Assembly (NCBI RefSeq): GCF_964036595.1
Contig: NZ_OZ038523.1
Location: 214,501 to 278,500 of the forward strand
Direction: 5' to 3'
Length of the DNA stretch: 64,000 nucleotides
Source: Tenacibaculum sp. 190524A05c
Lineage (GTDB): Bacteria; Bacteroidota; Bacteroidia; Flavobacteriales; Flavobacteriaceae
The number at the start of each line of letters is the position of its first letter. Positions within the stretch are counted from its first letter, which is position 1. A program made the translations under genes and the position numbers. Below, piece by piece: positions 46,318 through 54,003 of the stretch. Below the pieces are notes generated by a model. It had not been told where the DNA came from. It searched no databases and saw only the letters and a program-made list of their open reading frames with translations.

Positions 46318-46861
46318 TTAATTCAATTTTTACATTTTGATTTTCTAATTCTTTTAAATACATCTCAGGAGTAAAATCATCTCCGTCAAATTCATCCGTT
46401 CTTTTTCTTTTCATTTCCAATCTTTTTATTGCTTTTAGAAAACGTCTAATTTCTAAATCATTGGTAACAATTAACCCCGGAACAGGAACAGATTTACCAC
46501 CTTCATTTTTAGCAACCATTGTAAAATAAGAGGAATTGCAATGATTTATTTTTCCTGTTTGAATATTTTGTGATTCCACTCTAATACCCACTACCATAGA
46601 AGTTCTACCCACATAATTTACTGAAGCTTTCATGGTAACCAATTCTCCAACTTCAATAGGATTTAAAAAATCAACAGTATCAACTGAAGCTGTAACGCAG
46701 TAGGTTCCTGAATGTTTAGAAGCACAAGCAAAAGCTATTTGGTCCATTAAATTTAGAATGTATCCACCATGAATTTTTCCGCTAAAATTAGCATGAGAAG
46801 GAAGCATTAATTCAGAAATAGTAATGATTGTATCTTCTACTTTTTTAAATTTATTTGTCAT
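46310..46861 (-). CDS. Acyl-CoA thioesterase (hotdog fold)
   Basis: A 183-residue YciA-like thioesterase. The hotdog core has PSHANFSGKIHGGYILNLMDQIAF (about 17-40, with the conserved HGG turn and catalytic aspartate), TASVDTVDFLNPIEVGELV and NYVGRTSMVVGIRVESQN. The charged C-terminal tail (about 140-183) is longer than in YciA. It hydrolyses acyl-CoAs of unspecified chain length. It overlaps both the cyclase gene (8 bases) and the upstream membrane protein gene (11 bases), so all three are translated as a coupled operon. Confidence 0.88.
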   Translation of the reverse strand: MTNKFKKVEDTIITISELMLPSHANFSGKIHGGYILNLMDQIAFACASKHSGTYCVTASVDTVDFLNPIEVGELVTMKASVNYVGRTSMVVGIRVESQNIQTGKINHCNSSYFTMVAKNEGGKSVPVPGLIVTNDLEIRRFLKAIKRLEMKRKRTDEFDGDDFTPEMYLKELENQNVKIELNG

Positions 46862-47240
46862 CTTTTTTAGATCTTAATCCATTGAAATGAGGTGAGTTTT
46901 CCTCTTCAACTTTAGTAATAAAATATCTTGTGTCACCTAACCAAAAGAATTTCCCGAATCGTTCAATGTAGGTAAGTTTAACATAACGTCCTTGGAACTC
47001 TTTTAGGTTTTTTATTACTTGTTCTTCTTTATCTTCTACCGAGAATTTGAAAATTTGAGCTCCAGAAATCCCTTGACTAATTTCTCCCTCCCAGGTTTTT
47101 ACAACTAATCCTTTTCTACTGAATTTAATTAATTCACCAGATCTTTCTCCTTCACTATAAGTAGCATAATAAATGAATACGTAATACGCTGTTGCTATCA
47201 AGAAAATTCCTAATAAAATAAATGCTAGTATTTTTTTCAT
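46851..47240 (-). CDS. Small membrane-anchored protein of unknown function
   Basis: A 129-residue protein with an N-terminal membrane anchor (about 5-27, ILAFILLGIFLIATAYYVF) and a soluble beta-rich domain (RSGELIKFSRKGLVVKTWEGEI, GAQIFKFSVED, YVKLTYIERFGKFFWLGDTRYFITKVE). No enzyme motif was recognised. It heads the thioesterase-cyclase operon. Confidence 0.75.
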   Translation of the reverse strand: MKKILAFILLGIFLIATAYYVFIYYATYSEGERSGELIKFSRKGLVVKTWEGEISQGISGAQIFKFSVEDKEEQVIKNLKEFQGRYVKLTYIERFGKFFWLGDTRYFITKVEEENSPHFNGLRSKKDDK

Positions 47241-47245
47241 ACAAA

Positions 47246-47253
47246 CAAAATTA
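47246..47253 (-). promoter_or_regulatory. Candidate -7 element of the 47240-45625 operon
   Basis: The minus strand reads TAATTTTG, ending 5 bases before the ATG at 47240, so the transcript would have almost no leader. Confidence 0.5.
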
Positions 47254-47430
47254 CAATTTAATTGGTTGTTTTCATCTTTAGGGATTTCAAAATCACTTTA
47301 AAGTCTTATTTGTTGTATTTTTCAAGTCCTTTTTTTCCCTTTCAGTAGTTTTTTTTCCCTATTCAATAAGTTTAACTACTGATTTCACAGGGATTATAAT
47401 GTTCTTTGTTGTAAACGTAACCGCTTTAAA

Positions 47431-47970
47431 ATGAAAATTATGACTCCAAAAAAAATGACTTTATTGCTGTTGTTTATTTCCGTTTCTGGTTTAACTCAAG
47501 AAAATACGGCGAACGAAATATTCAACATTGCAAGAAACGGATCCTTACAAGAATTGAAAGAATTACTAGCTATTCACCCAATGTCAATCGATATGCCAAA
47601 TGAAGCGGGATATAACGCATTAACATTAGCATGTTATAATAGTAACAATGAAGTAGCTAAATATATTGTAGAAAATACAAAAAGCATAAATGCCAATAAT
47701 GGTTATGGAACGGCTTTAATGGCTGCTACGGTGAAAGGGAATGTTGAGTTGGTAGAATACTTGGTTCAGCACAATGCGGATATGGATATTTCAGATGCTA
47801 ATGGTAAAACAGCTTTGCATTATGCAGTTGTTTTCAATTCTTATGAGATTGTCGAATTTTTAATTAAGTCAGGAGCAAAGTTCGATTTGAAGGACAATAG
47901 AGGAAACACGGCAAAAGATTATGCCAAACTTAAGAGCAATAAGAAAATTCTAACCCTATTTAAAGTCTAA
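47431..47970 (+). CDS. Exported ankyrin-repeat protein
   Basis: A 179-residue protein with a hydrophobic signal (about 8-20) and four ankyrin repeats: NEIFNIARNGSLQELKELLA, GYNALTLACYNSNNEVAKYIV, GYGTALMAATVKGNVELVEYLV and ANGKTALHYAVVFNSYEIVEFLI. Ankyrin proteins mediate protein binding; in Bacteroidota a similar protein is often paired with catalase, but here the neighbour 5 bases downstream is a DOMON-like secreted protein. The first ATG (47431) and an alternative at 47440 are both possible. Confidence 0.85.
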   Translation: MKIMTPKKMTLLLLFISVSGLTQENTANEIFNIARNGSLQELKELLAIHPMSIDMPNEAGYNALTLACYNSNNEVAKYIVENTKSINANNGYGTALMAATVKGNVELVEYLVQHNADMDISDANGKTALHYAVVFNSYEIVEFLIKSGAKFDLKDNRGNTAKDYAKLKSNKKILTLFKV

Positions 47971-47975
47971 TTATT

Positions 47976-48728
47976 ATGAAGAAAAAACTACTATTAGTTT
48001 TTGTGTTTGCGAGTTTATATTTGTCAGCACAGGTATTTTCAACAGGAACTCAAACCTTAAAAGATGATTTAAGTGTTAATCTAGAGATCGATGGAACAAC
48101 AACTACCTTAACCTTGAATGGTCCTGCCAATGCTTGGTTTGCCGTTGGTTTTGATAACAATGCAACTAACATGTTTAGTAGTTCTGATGTTTTTAGAACA
48201 GATGGTTCTACAATTACAGATGCAACCACAGCAGGAAATCAATTACCACCAGCAGATGCAAGTCAAGATTGGAATTTAGTATCAAATACCGTTGCCGGAA
48301 ATATCAGAACTATAATCGCAACAAGACCTAATAATTCTGGAGATTCTAGCGATTTTGTGTTCAGTAATTCGGCAGGAAGTATAGATGTGATTTGGGCTTT
48401 TGGTAGTTCTACAAGTTATGCTTATCATGGAGGAATAAATCGAGGAGCAACTACTTTAGGAGTAACGTTAAGCAATAAAAAGTTTGATACTTTAGATTTT
48501 GATATTTTCCCAAACCCAATTTCTAGTAAAATTAAAGTTCAATTACCAACATCTATAGAGAGTGCTGATATTGCTTTTTATGATGTGTCTGGTAGATTAT
48601 TAAGAAGGGAGCAAGCTACAATTTTTGGTAATAATGAGTATATAATTGATGAATTAGGAAGTGGAGTTTATTTTATTAAAGTAAGTGCAGATGGAAAAAT
48701 TGGGAGTAAAATGATTGTAAAAAGATAA
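47976..48728 (+). CDS. Secreted DOMON-like protein with T9SS sorting domain
   Basis: A 250-residue protein: signal peptide (about 1-19), a beta-sandwich with DOMON-type pattern (NAWFAVGFDNNATNMFSSSDVF, about 50-71; IDVIWAFGSSTSYAYHGG, about 134-151), and a C-terminal type A sorting domain (about 170-250, DFDIFPNPISSKIKVQLP ... GVYFIKVSADG). DOMON domains bind heme or sugars; whether heme is bound here is not known. It should leave the cell by the type IX system and is cotranscribed with the ankyrin gene. Confidence 0.82.
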   Translation: MKKKLLLVFVFASLYLSAQVFSTGTQTLKDDLSVNLEIDGTTTTLTLNGPANAWFAVGFDNNATNMFSSSDVFRTDGSTITDATTAGNQLPPADASQDWNLVSNTVAGNIRTIIATRPNNSGDSSDFVFSNSAGSIDVIWAFGSSTSYAYHGGINRGATTLGVTLSNKKFDTLDFDIFPNPISSKIKVQLPTSIESADIAFYDVSGRLLRREQATIFGNNEYIIDELGSGVYFIKVSADGKIGSKMIVKR

Positions 48729-48751
48729 GCCCCATATTATAAATTTTCTAT

Positions 48752-48782
48752 AACCGATTGCCTCATGGTAATCGGTTTTTTG
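48752..48782 (+). terminator. Terminator after the DOMON gene
   Basis: AACCGATTGCC (48752-48762) pairs with GGTAATCGGTT (48767-48777), followed by TTTTTTG. Confidence 0.85.
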
Positions 48783-48785
48783 TTG

Positions 48786-48793
48786 TATGTTTG
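48786..48793 (+). promoter_or_regulatory. Candidate -7 element of the GlmU-like gene
   Basis: TATGTTTG matches TAnnTTTG and lies 22 bases before the ATG at 48816. Confidence 0.6.
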
Positions 48794-48815
48794 TTATGCT
48801 TCAAAAAGATCTAAA

Positions 48816-49991
48816 ATGAACTATATTTTATTTGACGGAGATGTAAGAACATCTCTTTTACCTTTTACATATACAAGACCAGTTGCTGATATTAGAGTAG
48901 GAATTTTAACTATTCGTGAGAAATGGGAAAAATACTTAGGATTAACAACTACAACCATTACAGAAGAGTATTTAGAAGAGAAATATCCTATGGTTGAAAT
49001 GGAAGAAAACATTATGCTAAATGCTTCATTTCTTCCAATTCCTGAATTGGTTGAAATGATCAAAGGATTAAAGAAGAATGAAGCTATTTTTAAAGGGGAG
49101 GATGTTATTGCTTTTTATACTTCTCAAGATCAGGAAGAAGTAGATTTTGATTCTTATAATCAAATAGAATTTGAGGAAGAGATTATTCAAATAAAGAATA
49201 CATGGGATATTTTTTCTAAAAATGATGAAGCTATTCGTCAAGATTTTAATTTTTTAACAGAAGGTAGAACTTCACAACCCATTCCCGAAACAGTAAATTG
49301 TGTTGGTAGAGAAAATATATTTCTAGAAGAAGGAGCAAAACTTACGTTCGCTACATTAAATGCTACAACGGGACCTATATATATTGGTAAGAATGCAGAA
49401 ATTATGGAAGGCGTTGTTGTACGAGGAGCGTTAGCAATGTGTGAAAATTCTGTACTGAAGTTGGGAGCGAAAATTTATGGAGCAACTACTTTAGGACCTT
49501 ATTGTAAAGTGGGAGGAGAAGTGAATAATTCTGTATTATTTGGGTATTCAAATAAAGGACATGATGGATTCTTAGGAAATTCAGTTTTAGGAGAATGGTG
49601 TAATTTGGGTGCAGATACCAATAATTCTAATTTAAAAAATAATTATGCAGAGGTAAGATTATGGAATTATGAGACTGGAAGGTTTGCTAAAACTGGTTTA
49701 CAATTTTGTGGATTAATGATGGGAGATCATTCTAAATGTGGTATTAATACTATGTTTAATACAGGAACAGTTATTGGAGTTTCATCCAACATTTTTGGAA
49801 GTGGATTTCCTAGAAACTTTGTTCCATCATTCAGTTGGGGAGGAGCATCTGGCTTTACAGAATATAAAATGAACAAAGTAAATGAAGTTGCCGAAGTTGT
49901 TATGAAAAGAAGAAATGTAGTTTATAACGAGTTAGAAGAAAAAATTCTGTCCGCTATTTTTGAAGAAACAAAGAAATACAGAAATTATTAA
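48816..49991 (+). CDS. GlmU-family sugar nucleotidyltransferase/acetyltransferase
   Basis: The start at 48816 is chosen because the longer frame from 48765 begins inside the terminator of the preceding gene and before the -7 element. The 391-residue protein has an N-terminal domain opening MNYILFDGDVRTSLLPFTYTRP and a C-terminal left-handed beta helix of hexapeptide repeats (about 165-330; GPIYIGKNAEIMEGVVVRG, LGAKIYGATTLGPYCKVGG). This is the alternative GlmU-like family of Bacteroidota, expected to make UDP-N-acetylglucosamine for peptidoglycan and lipopolysaccharide. Confidence 0.88.
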   Translation: MNYILFDGDVRTSLLPFTYTRPVADIRVGILTIREKWEKYLGLTTTTITEEYLEEKYPMVEMEENIMLNASFLPIPELVEMIKGLKKNEAIFKGEDVIAFYTSQDQEEVDFDSYNQIEFEEEIIQIKNTWDIFSKNDEAIRQDFNFLTEGRTSQPIPETVNCVGRENIFLEEGAKLTFATLNATTGPIYIGKNAEIMEGVVVRGALAMCENSVLKLGAKIYGATTLGPYCKVGGEVNNSVLFGYSNKGHDGFLGNSVLGEWCNLGADTNNSNLKNNYAEVRLWNYETGRFAKTGLQFCGLMMGDHSKCGINTMFNTGTVIGVSSNIFGSGFPRNFVPSFSWGGASGFTEYKMNKVNEVAEVVMKRRNVVYNELEEKILSAIFEETKKYRNY

Positions 49992-50024
49992 AATCAAAAA
50001 ATATATAAAGTTATCTAATAGAGA

Positions 50025-50378
50025 ATGAGATTTTACATATTAGTAATAGTTTTATTATCCAGTTTTAAACTATTTTCTCAAAACGAAAAGTATAAAGATG
50101 TAATTAGAAATGTCATAGAGAATTATAATTATAGCAAAATAGATAGTTTAGCTAGAATTGCGGGGTATGCTAAAGGAGATAGTCTTAAAAGTGTTGTAGT
50201 TTTCAAGGTAAATCATAAAGGGAAAACATTTGATGTAAAGGCAACAGGTTCTTATGTATTATTCAATGAGTTAAGTGAAAAGATTTTTAACTCTATGCCA
50301 AAGTTATATTTCGATGTAAAGTTAAAAGAAGGTCAACACTTTATGTTTGAGATGCCTTTGGTTTATAGAATTAGGTAG
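50025..50378 (+). CDS. Small exported protein with a TonB C-terminal-like pattern
   Basis: A 117-residue protein with a signal peptide (about 1-19). The mature part has VVVFKVNHKGKTFDVKATGS followed by ELSEKIFNSMPKLYFDVKLKEGQ and a final FEMPLVYRIR; this sequence of elements resembles the C-terminal domain of TonB-like proteins, but lacks the membrane anchor and proline linker. The assignment is weak. It begins 33 bases after the GlmU-like gene. Confidence 0.6.
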   Translation: MRFYILVIVLLSSFKLFSQNEKYKDVIRNVIENYNYSKIDSLARIAGYAKGDSLKSVVVFKVNHKGKTFDVKATGSYVLFNELSEKIFNSMPKLYFDVKLKEGQHFMFEMPLVYRIR

Positions 50379-50789
50379 TTGAAATTTAATGTTAAATAAC
50401 AGAAACTTGTAGGTTTTGTTTTTTGATTTTGAAGATTACTAACGAAACAGTAATTAACTAAAATTAGGCCTAAGTTGTAACTCCCTAAATTAGAGAAACA
50501 ACTAATACACGATTGAATTGAGAATTACACTATACTTATAAAAAAGAAAAATAATTAGAATATTTAACGATAAAATTGAGGGAGGGAAGAAGTCTTCAAA
50601 AAATAGCTACATATACGCTAATCATACATAAATTGGTTTGTAACAAATTCTGAAAATTATAACTGTAATAGTGCTGAATATTTTATCGATTCTCATCCAA
50701 TTCTAGGATAAGTAAATTAGGGTTTAAAATATTATTAAAAAAAAATTCGGGTTTGTATTATAAGAGATTATAGAATCAATAATTTAGAT
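50379..50789. other. AT-rich intergenic region without recognisable gene
   Basis: About 411 bases with stops in all frames, no clear hairpin terminator and no full TAnnTTTG match. Nothing specific seen beyond AT-rich tracts. Confidence 0.5.
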
Positions 50790-51308
50790 ATGGGAAGTAT
50801 TTTTTATACTTATTTGGTTACGAAATTAGTTTTTACAGCATTTTTTGGTGTTGGGTTATATGCATATCTAAAAAAGGAGACTCCATATTTTATACCTCAT
50901 TTAATCATTTTGATTGGTGTATCAGGTTTGATTTATGATTTTATAGCACCATCGATTTTTAGTAATGTGGATTTATATCAAACAACTCAACTTTTAGAAA
51001 AGGAAGATGTGGATAAAGTATTCATATTTGATGAGAGAGGTACTGTACTACTCAAATTTAGATCTGAAAATGATATATCTAAAGTTCTTGATTTTATTAA
51101 AAGAGCAGAAAGTTATTCATCTAATATTGGGCACATCCAAAAGAGTTATGAAATGGAAATTTTATTATCAAATAATGAAGTTATAAAGTATGAAATAGTA
51201 AAAACTAGAAGTAATGGTATTGTAATATTTTTAAAAAATAAGTTTAAGGATAGATATTATCATATCGGTAGATATAGAAACATGGATGTTTCTTTATTGA
51301 GTTTTTAA
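50790..51308 (+). CDS. Unknown membrane protein
   Basis: A 172-residue protein with two N-terminal membrane segments (about 8-25 and 33-52) and a soluble remainder with short strands (KVFIFDERGTVLLKFR, YEMEILLSNNEVIKYEIVK, YYHIGRYRNMDVSLLSF). No family recognised. It lies among other small orphan genes in a sparse, AT-rich segment. Confidence 0.65.
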   Translation: MGSIFYTYLVTKLVFTAFFGVGLYAYLKKETPYFIPHLIILIGVSGLIYDFIAPSIFSNVDLYQTTQLLEKEDVDKVFIFDERGTVLLKFRSENDISKVLDFIKRAESYSSNIGHIQKSYEMEILLSNNEVIKYEIVKTRSNGIVIFLKNKFKDRYYHIGRYRNMDVSLLSF

Positions 51309-51456
51309 TAGTTATAAGTCAAATTAGAATTAAATATTACTATTAGTATAATAGATGGTAATTCGTAGTTATTTGAAAGAAAACGAATGTAAAGCATTAC
51401 AAATTCATTAAAAAGTCATTCTTTTACTTTACCATGCATTTCAAAGATAGAATAAG

Positions 51457-51921
51457 ATGAAAAAACCGTTACTACTTTTACTAAAACTTTATGCAGTTCT
51501 ATTAGTAATATTTTTTTTGGGTATTGCAATAACAAAATTTATTTCTAATAAAGATTCAGATTATTTAAGAGAGTTCAATTTAAAAATTGAAGGTATTGTA
51601 GAATCGAGAAAAGAATTAAACATTGGAGGTAACTTTGGAATTATAAAGATTAGGATACTTAAAAGTAATAAGAAGTTTTATGATGGTAGAAATGAAAAAC
51701 GAACAAGACATATGGGATATATTGATAAGGAAATGGCGATTATCCCTGTTTCGGGTGTATCAAATATTCAAGTAGGAGATTTAATTAATATAAATGTGAC
51801 ACACATTAGTGTTTTAAAATTAGAAGAAGTTATTTACAAAAACCATTTGGCTTTACCGACTAATTCATATGCGTATTCTGAGATTAATTCATATATCTAT
51901 GATAATAAAAATTTAAAGTAA
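51457..51921 (+). CDS. Unknown membrane-anchored protein
   Basis: A 154-residue protein with an N-terminal membrane segment (about 7-27) and a beta-rich domain (LKIEGIVESRKELNIGGNFGIIKIRIL, DKEMAIIPVSGVSNIQVGDLININVTHISVLKLEEVIY). No catalytic motif was recognised. It is followed by a long terminator hairpin. Confidence 0.65.
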   Translation: MKKPLLLLLKLYAVLLVIFFLGIAITKFISNKDSDYLREFNLKIEGIVESRKELNIGGNFGIIKIRILKSNKKFYDGRNEKRTRHMGYIDKEMAIIPVSGVSNIQVGDLININVTHISVLKLEEVIYKNHLALPTNSYAYSEINSYIYDNKNLK

Positions 51922-51934
51922 TATTTACTGAAAA

Positions 51935-51960
51935 CCAAAAAACCAAAAAACCAAAAAACC
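51935..51960. repeat. 8-base tandem repeat, 3.25 copies
   Basis: CCAAAAAA is repeated at 51935, 51943 and 51951 and followed by CC. The last copy forms the left arm of the terminator at 51951-51987. Confidence 0.8.
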
Positions 51961-51990
51961 GAAACTAGCACGTTTCGGTTTTTTTGGTTT
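51951..51990 (+). terminator. Terminator after the gene ending at 51921
   Basis: CCAAAAAACCGAAAC (51951-51965) pairs with GTTTCGGTTTTTTTGG (51972-51987), loop TAGCAC. Confidence 0.8.
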
Positions 51991-52342
51991 TGTAACCTTC
52001 CTTTTTCACTTATAGCAACTTCCCCATCAACTTCAATTTAATAGTAATTGATAATTGCATAATAGTAGTTTTTTCGTTGAATAGTTAATAACAAGAATGA
52101 TGCCGAAAAAGGTTTTTTCTATTTTATTATCAGTAAAACTTATAATTTATTTAAATAAATGTTTTTAAAGTATTGATAATGTTGTTTTTATTGTAAAACT
52201 GAACTGATTTTTTAATAGAAATGAATAATTTAACTTAAGTAATAAAAAATTTCAAATCCTTTTTAATATTTAAAATAAGATTCTTAATTTTAAAGAGTAT
52301 TTTTTAAAATATACCAAATAAAAAATCTAAAAATTTATTATT

Positions 52343-52537
52343 ATGTTAAAAAACATTGAAAATTTAGGAAAGTCCCTTAGTAAAAAAGAACAAAAACAAG
52401 TAAGCGGTGGATGGGGAACCATTCGTTGTAACACAAACAGAGATTGCTGGGATGCATATCCTTTCTTAGGTCCTGGAGATGTTTCTTGTAGAGATAGTCT
52501 TTATGGGTTTGGAGGAAGAGTTTGTATCTTCAATTAA
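52343..52537 (+). CDS. Orphan GG-leader peptide with four cysteines
   Basis: A 64-residue precursor. Leader of 23 residues (MLKNIENLGKSLSKKEQKQV then SGG) and a 41-residue core starting WGTIRCNTNRDCW, with four cysteines that could form two disulfides or thioether crosslinks, and a glycine-rich C-terminus. The leader closely resembles those of the peptide cluster at 60-63 kb, especially the one at 62271. No modifying enzyme or exporter is adjacent. It shares a terminator with the convergent LysM gene. Confidence 0.72.
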   Translation: MLKNIENLGKSLSKKEQKQVSGGWGTIRCNTNRDCWDAYPFLGPGDVSCRDSLYGFGGRVCIFN

Positions 52538-52557
52538 TGGATAGTCCTCAAAATTTA

Positions 52558-52586
52558 AAAACCTCGCAAATTGCGAGGTTTTTTTA
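52558..52586. terminator. Bidirectional terminator
   Basis: AAAAACCTCGCA (52558-52569) pairs with TGCGAGGTTTTTTT (from 52573). It is nearly identical to the terminator at 53023-53052. Confidence 0.85.
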
Positions 52587-52615
52587 TATAGAGTAGTGTA
52601 GTTTTAAACGATATA

Positions 52616-52990
52616 CTATAGATTCGGAATTACCAATTCTTGACCTGGATGAATTAGATCAGCTGATTTTAGGATATTCGTGTTCGCTGCGAAAATTTCT
52701 TTATACTTCATTGCATCACCATAATAGTGTTTTGCAATTTTACCTAAAGTTTCTCCACTTTTAACCGTGTGGTTTGCAAATACAGAAGTATCCTCAACTG
52801 TAATATCAGCTACAATATCAGTTGGGTTATCACCACCTACCTTTTTAATTTCATCCCATAAAAGGTTTTTCTCATACTGATTCTTTGCAGTTCCAGAGAT
52901 ATGTAAAACTCCATTTTCTTCTTTTACATCTCCGTTTTGAATTTCTAATTGTTCACCTAGGTTTAAAACACTTTGATATTTTGCTTTCAT
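52616..52990 (-). CDS. BON-LysM domain protein (YgaU/Kbp-like)
   Basis: A 124-residue cytoplasmic protein: a short BON-like domain (about 15-70, VKEENGVLHISGTAKNQYEKNLLWDEIKKV) followed by LysM (about 75-123, HTVKSGETLGKIAKHYYGDAMKYKEIFAAN ... IHPGQELVIP). E. coli Kbp (YgaU) has the same order and binds potassium; that function is a family parallel, not shown here. Single gene. Confidence 0.88.
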   Translation of the reverse strand: MKAKYQSVLNLGEQLEIQNGDVKEENGVLHISGTAKNQYEKNLLWDEIKKVGGDNPTDIVADITVEDTSVFANHTVKSGETLGKIAKHYYGDAMKYKEIFAANTNILKSADLIHPGQELVIPNL

Positions 52991-53022
52991 ATTGTAAAAA
53001 TTTTATTTGTCTTAAATATATT

Positions 53023-53052
53023 AAAAAACCTCGCAATTTGCGAGGTTTTTTT
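53023..53052 (-). terminator. Terminator of the outer-membrane protein gene
   Basis: AAAAAACCTCGCA (53023-53035) pairs with TGCGAGGTTTTTTT (53039-53052). Confidence 0.85.
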
Positions 53053-53073
53053 GTTTCTTCTTGGTTGTGATTT

Positions 53074-53673
53074 TTAAAATCTATAGGATAAAGATAGTTG
53101 AGCAGGATTGTTACCAAAACCAAAGGCATAAGATGAAATGTCACCATTGATAACATTAGTTCCTGTAGTTTCTGTAAAATCTCCAGTTGTATAACTAAAT
53201 CTAGGTAATAATTCTACTCCAAAAGCCAAATTATCATTAAATACATAGTTAACACCTATAACACCTGCTAAAGATGGAGTATACGTAGTTCTTTCAGTTT
53301 CAAAGAATGTTGTTGCATCTCTAGTAAATTTATTGTTGTTGTATGCAAAAGCAACATCAAATCCATAACGAAATTCAAGATTTTTAGTAATGTCTTTTCT
53401 AAATTCTTTACCAATACTAACTTGAGCCCCAATATTAAATTGTTCATCATCACCTCTTACAGGATCATCAGTTTCTGATTCTGTATTATTTAGGTTTAAA
53501 GCCAAGACACTAAAACGCCATAAATTTTTGGATGTACCGGTTTTGTAGTTCAATCCAAATGAATTTAACGAAGAGAAGTTAATTCCAACTTCTTGTCTTT
53601 TTTCTCCTTCTTGAGCAACTGTTGTGCTAATTGTAGCACATAATAGCAATAGACTTAATAATGTTTTTTTCAT
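53074..53673 (-). CDS. Outer-membrane beta-barrel protein
   Basis: A 199-residue protein with a signal peptide (about 1-20, ending TVAQE) and about eight amphipathic strands separated by polar turns (for example EVGINFSSLNSFGLNYKTG, IGVNYVFNDNLAFGVELLPRFSY). The last residue is phenylalanine in LSLSYRF, typical of outer-membrane barrels. Probably a small OmpA-like or porin-family barrel without a peptidoglycan domain. Single gene with its own terminator. Confidence 0.85.
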   Translation of the reverse strand: MKKTLLSLLLLCATISTTVAQEGEKRQEVGINFSSLNSFGLNYKTGTSKNLWRFSVLALNLNNTESETDDPVRGDDEQFNIGAQVSIGKEFRKDITKNLEFRYGFDVAFAYNNNKFTRDATTFFETERTTYTPSLAGVIGVNYVFNDNLAFGVELLPRFSYTTGDFTETTGTNVINGDISSYAFGFGNNPAQLSLSYRF

Positions 53674-54003
53674 AATTTTTGGTTTTAAATTTATTTATAT
53701 GGTTAAGTCTACAATGTCGCAAGAATGATACCAAAAACATCAGTTTTAGTGAAGTGATTGTATAATTAACAATAGATTATAATTGGATGTTTTTTATGTG
53801 GTTTATTATAAGGTTGTTACGTTCCAATTTTAGAGGACTTCATTACGAAAAAATTTTATCCCGAAAAATATGGAGAAGTAAACATTTTAATAGATTCCTT
53901 CATTTCATTCGGAATGACCATAACACAATTCTTTTTTTAATTTAGAATAACAAAAAAAGGCCATCATTTTTATGATGGCCTTTAAATTTATATATGTTAT
54001 GTT
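53674..54003. other. Intergenic region with lpdA terminator
   Basis: About 330 bases, no gene seen. It contains the lpdA terminator at 53956-53983 and, at about 53898-53925, a short dyad TTCATTCGGAATGA of the kind seen as scattered intergenic repeats in related genomes. Confidence 0.5.
53956..53983 (-). terminator. Terminator of lpdA
   Basis: AAAGGCCATCAT (53956-53967) pairs with ATGATGGCCTTT (53972-53983) around TTTT. Confidence 0.85.

Larger units (their letters stand above)
51922..52342. other. Terminator and AT-rich region before the orphan peptide gene
   Basis: About 421 bases: the first 70 hold a CCAAAAAA tandem repeat and a terminator; the rest is very AT-rich without a convincing reading frame. 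Confidence 0.5.

Noticed and set aside
48765..48815. Longer N-terminus for the GlmU-like protein
   Set aside because: The extra 17 codons begin inside the terminator of the previous gene and before the likely promoter.
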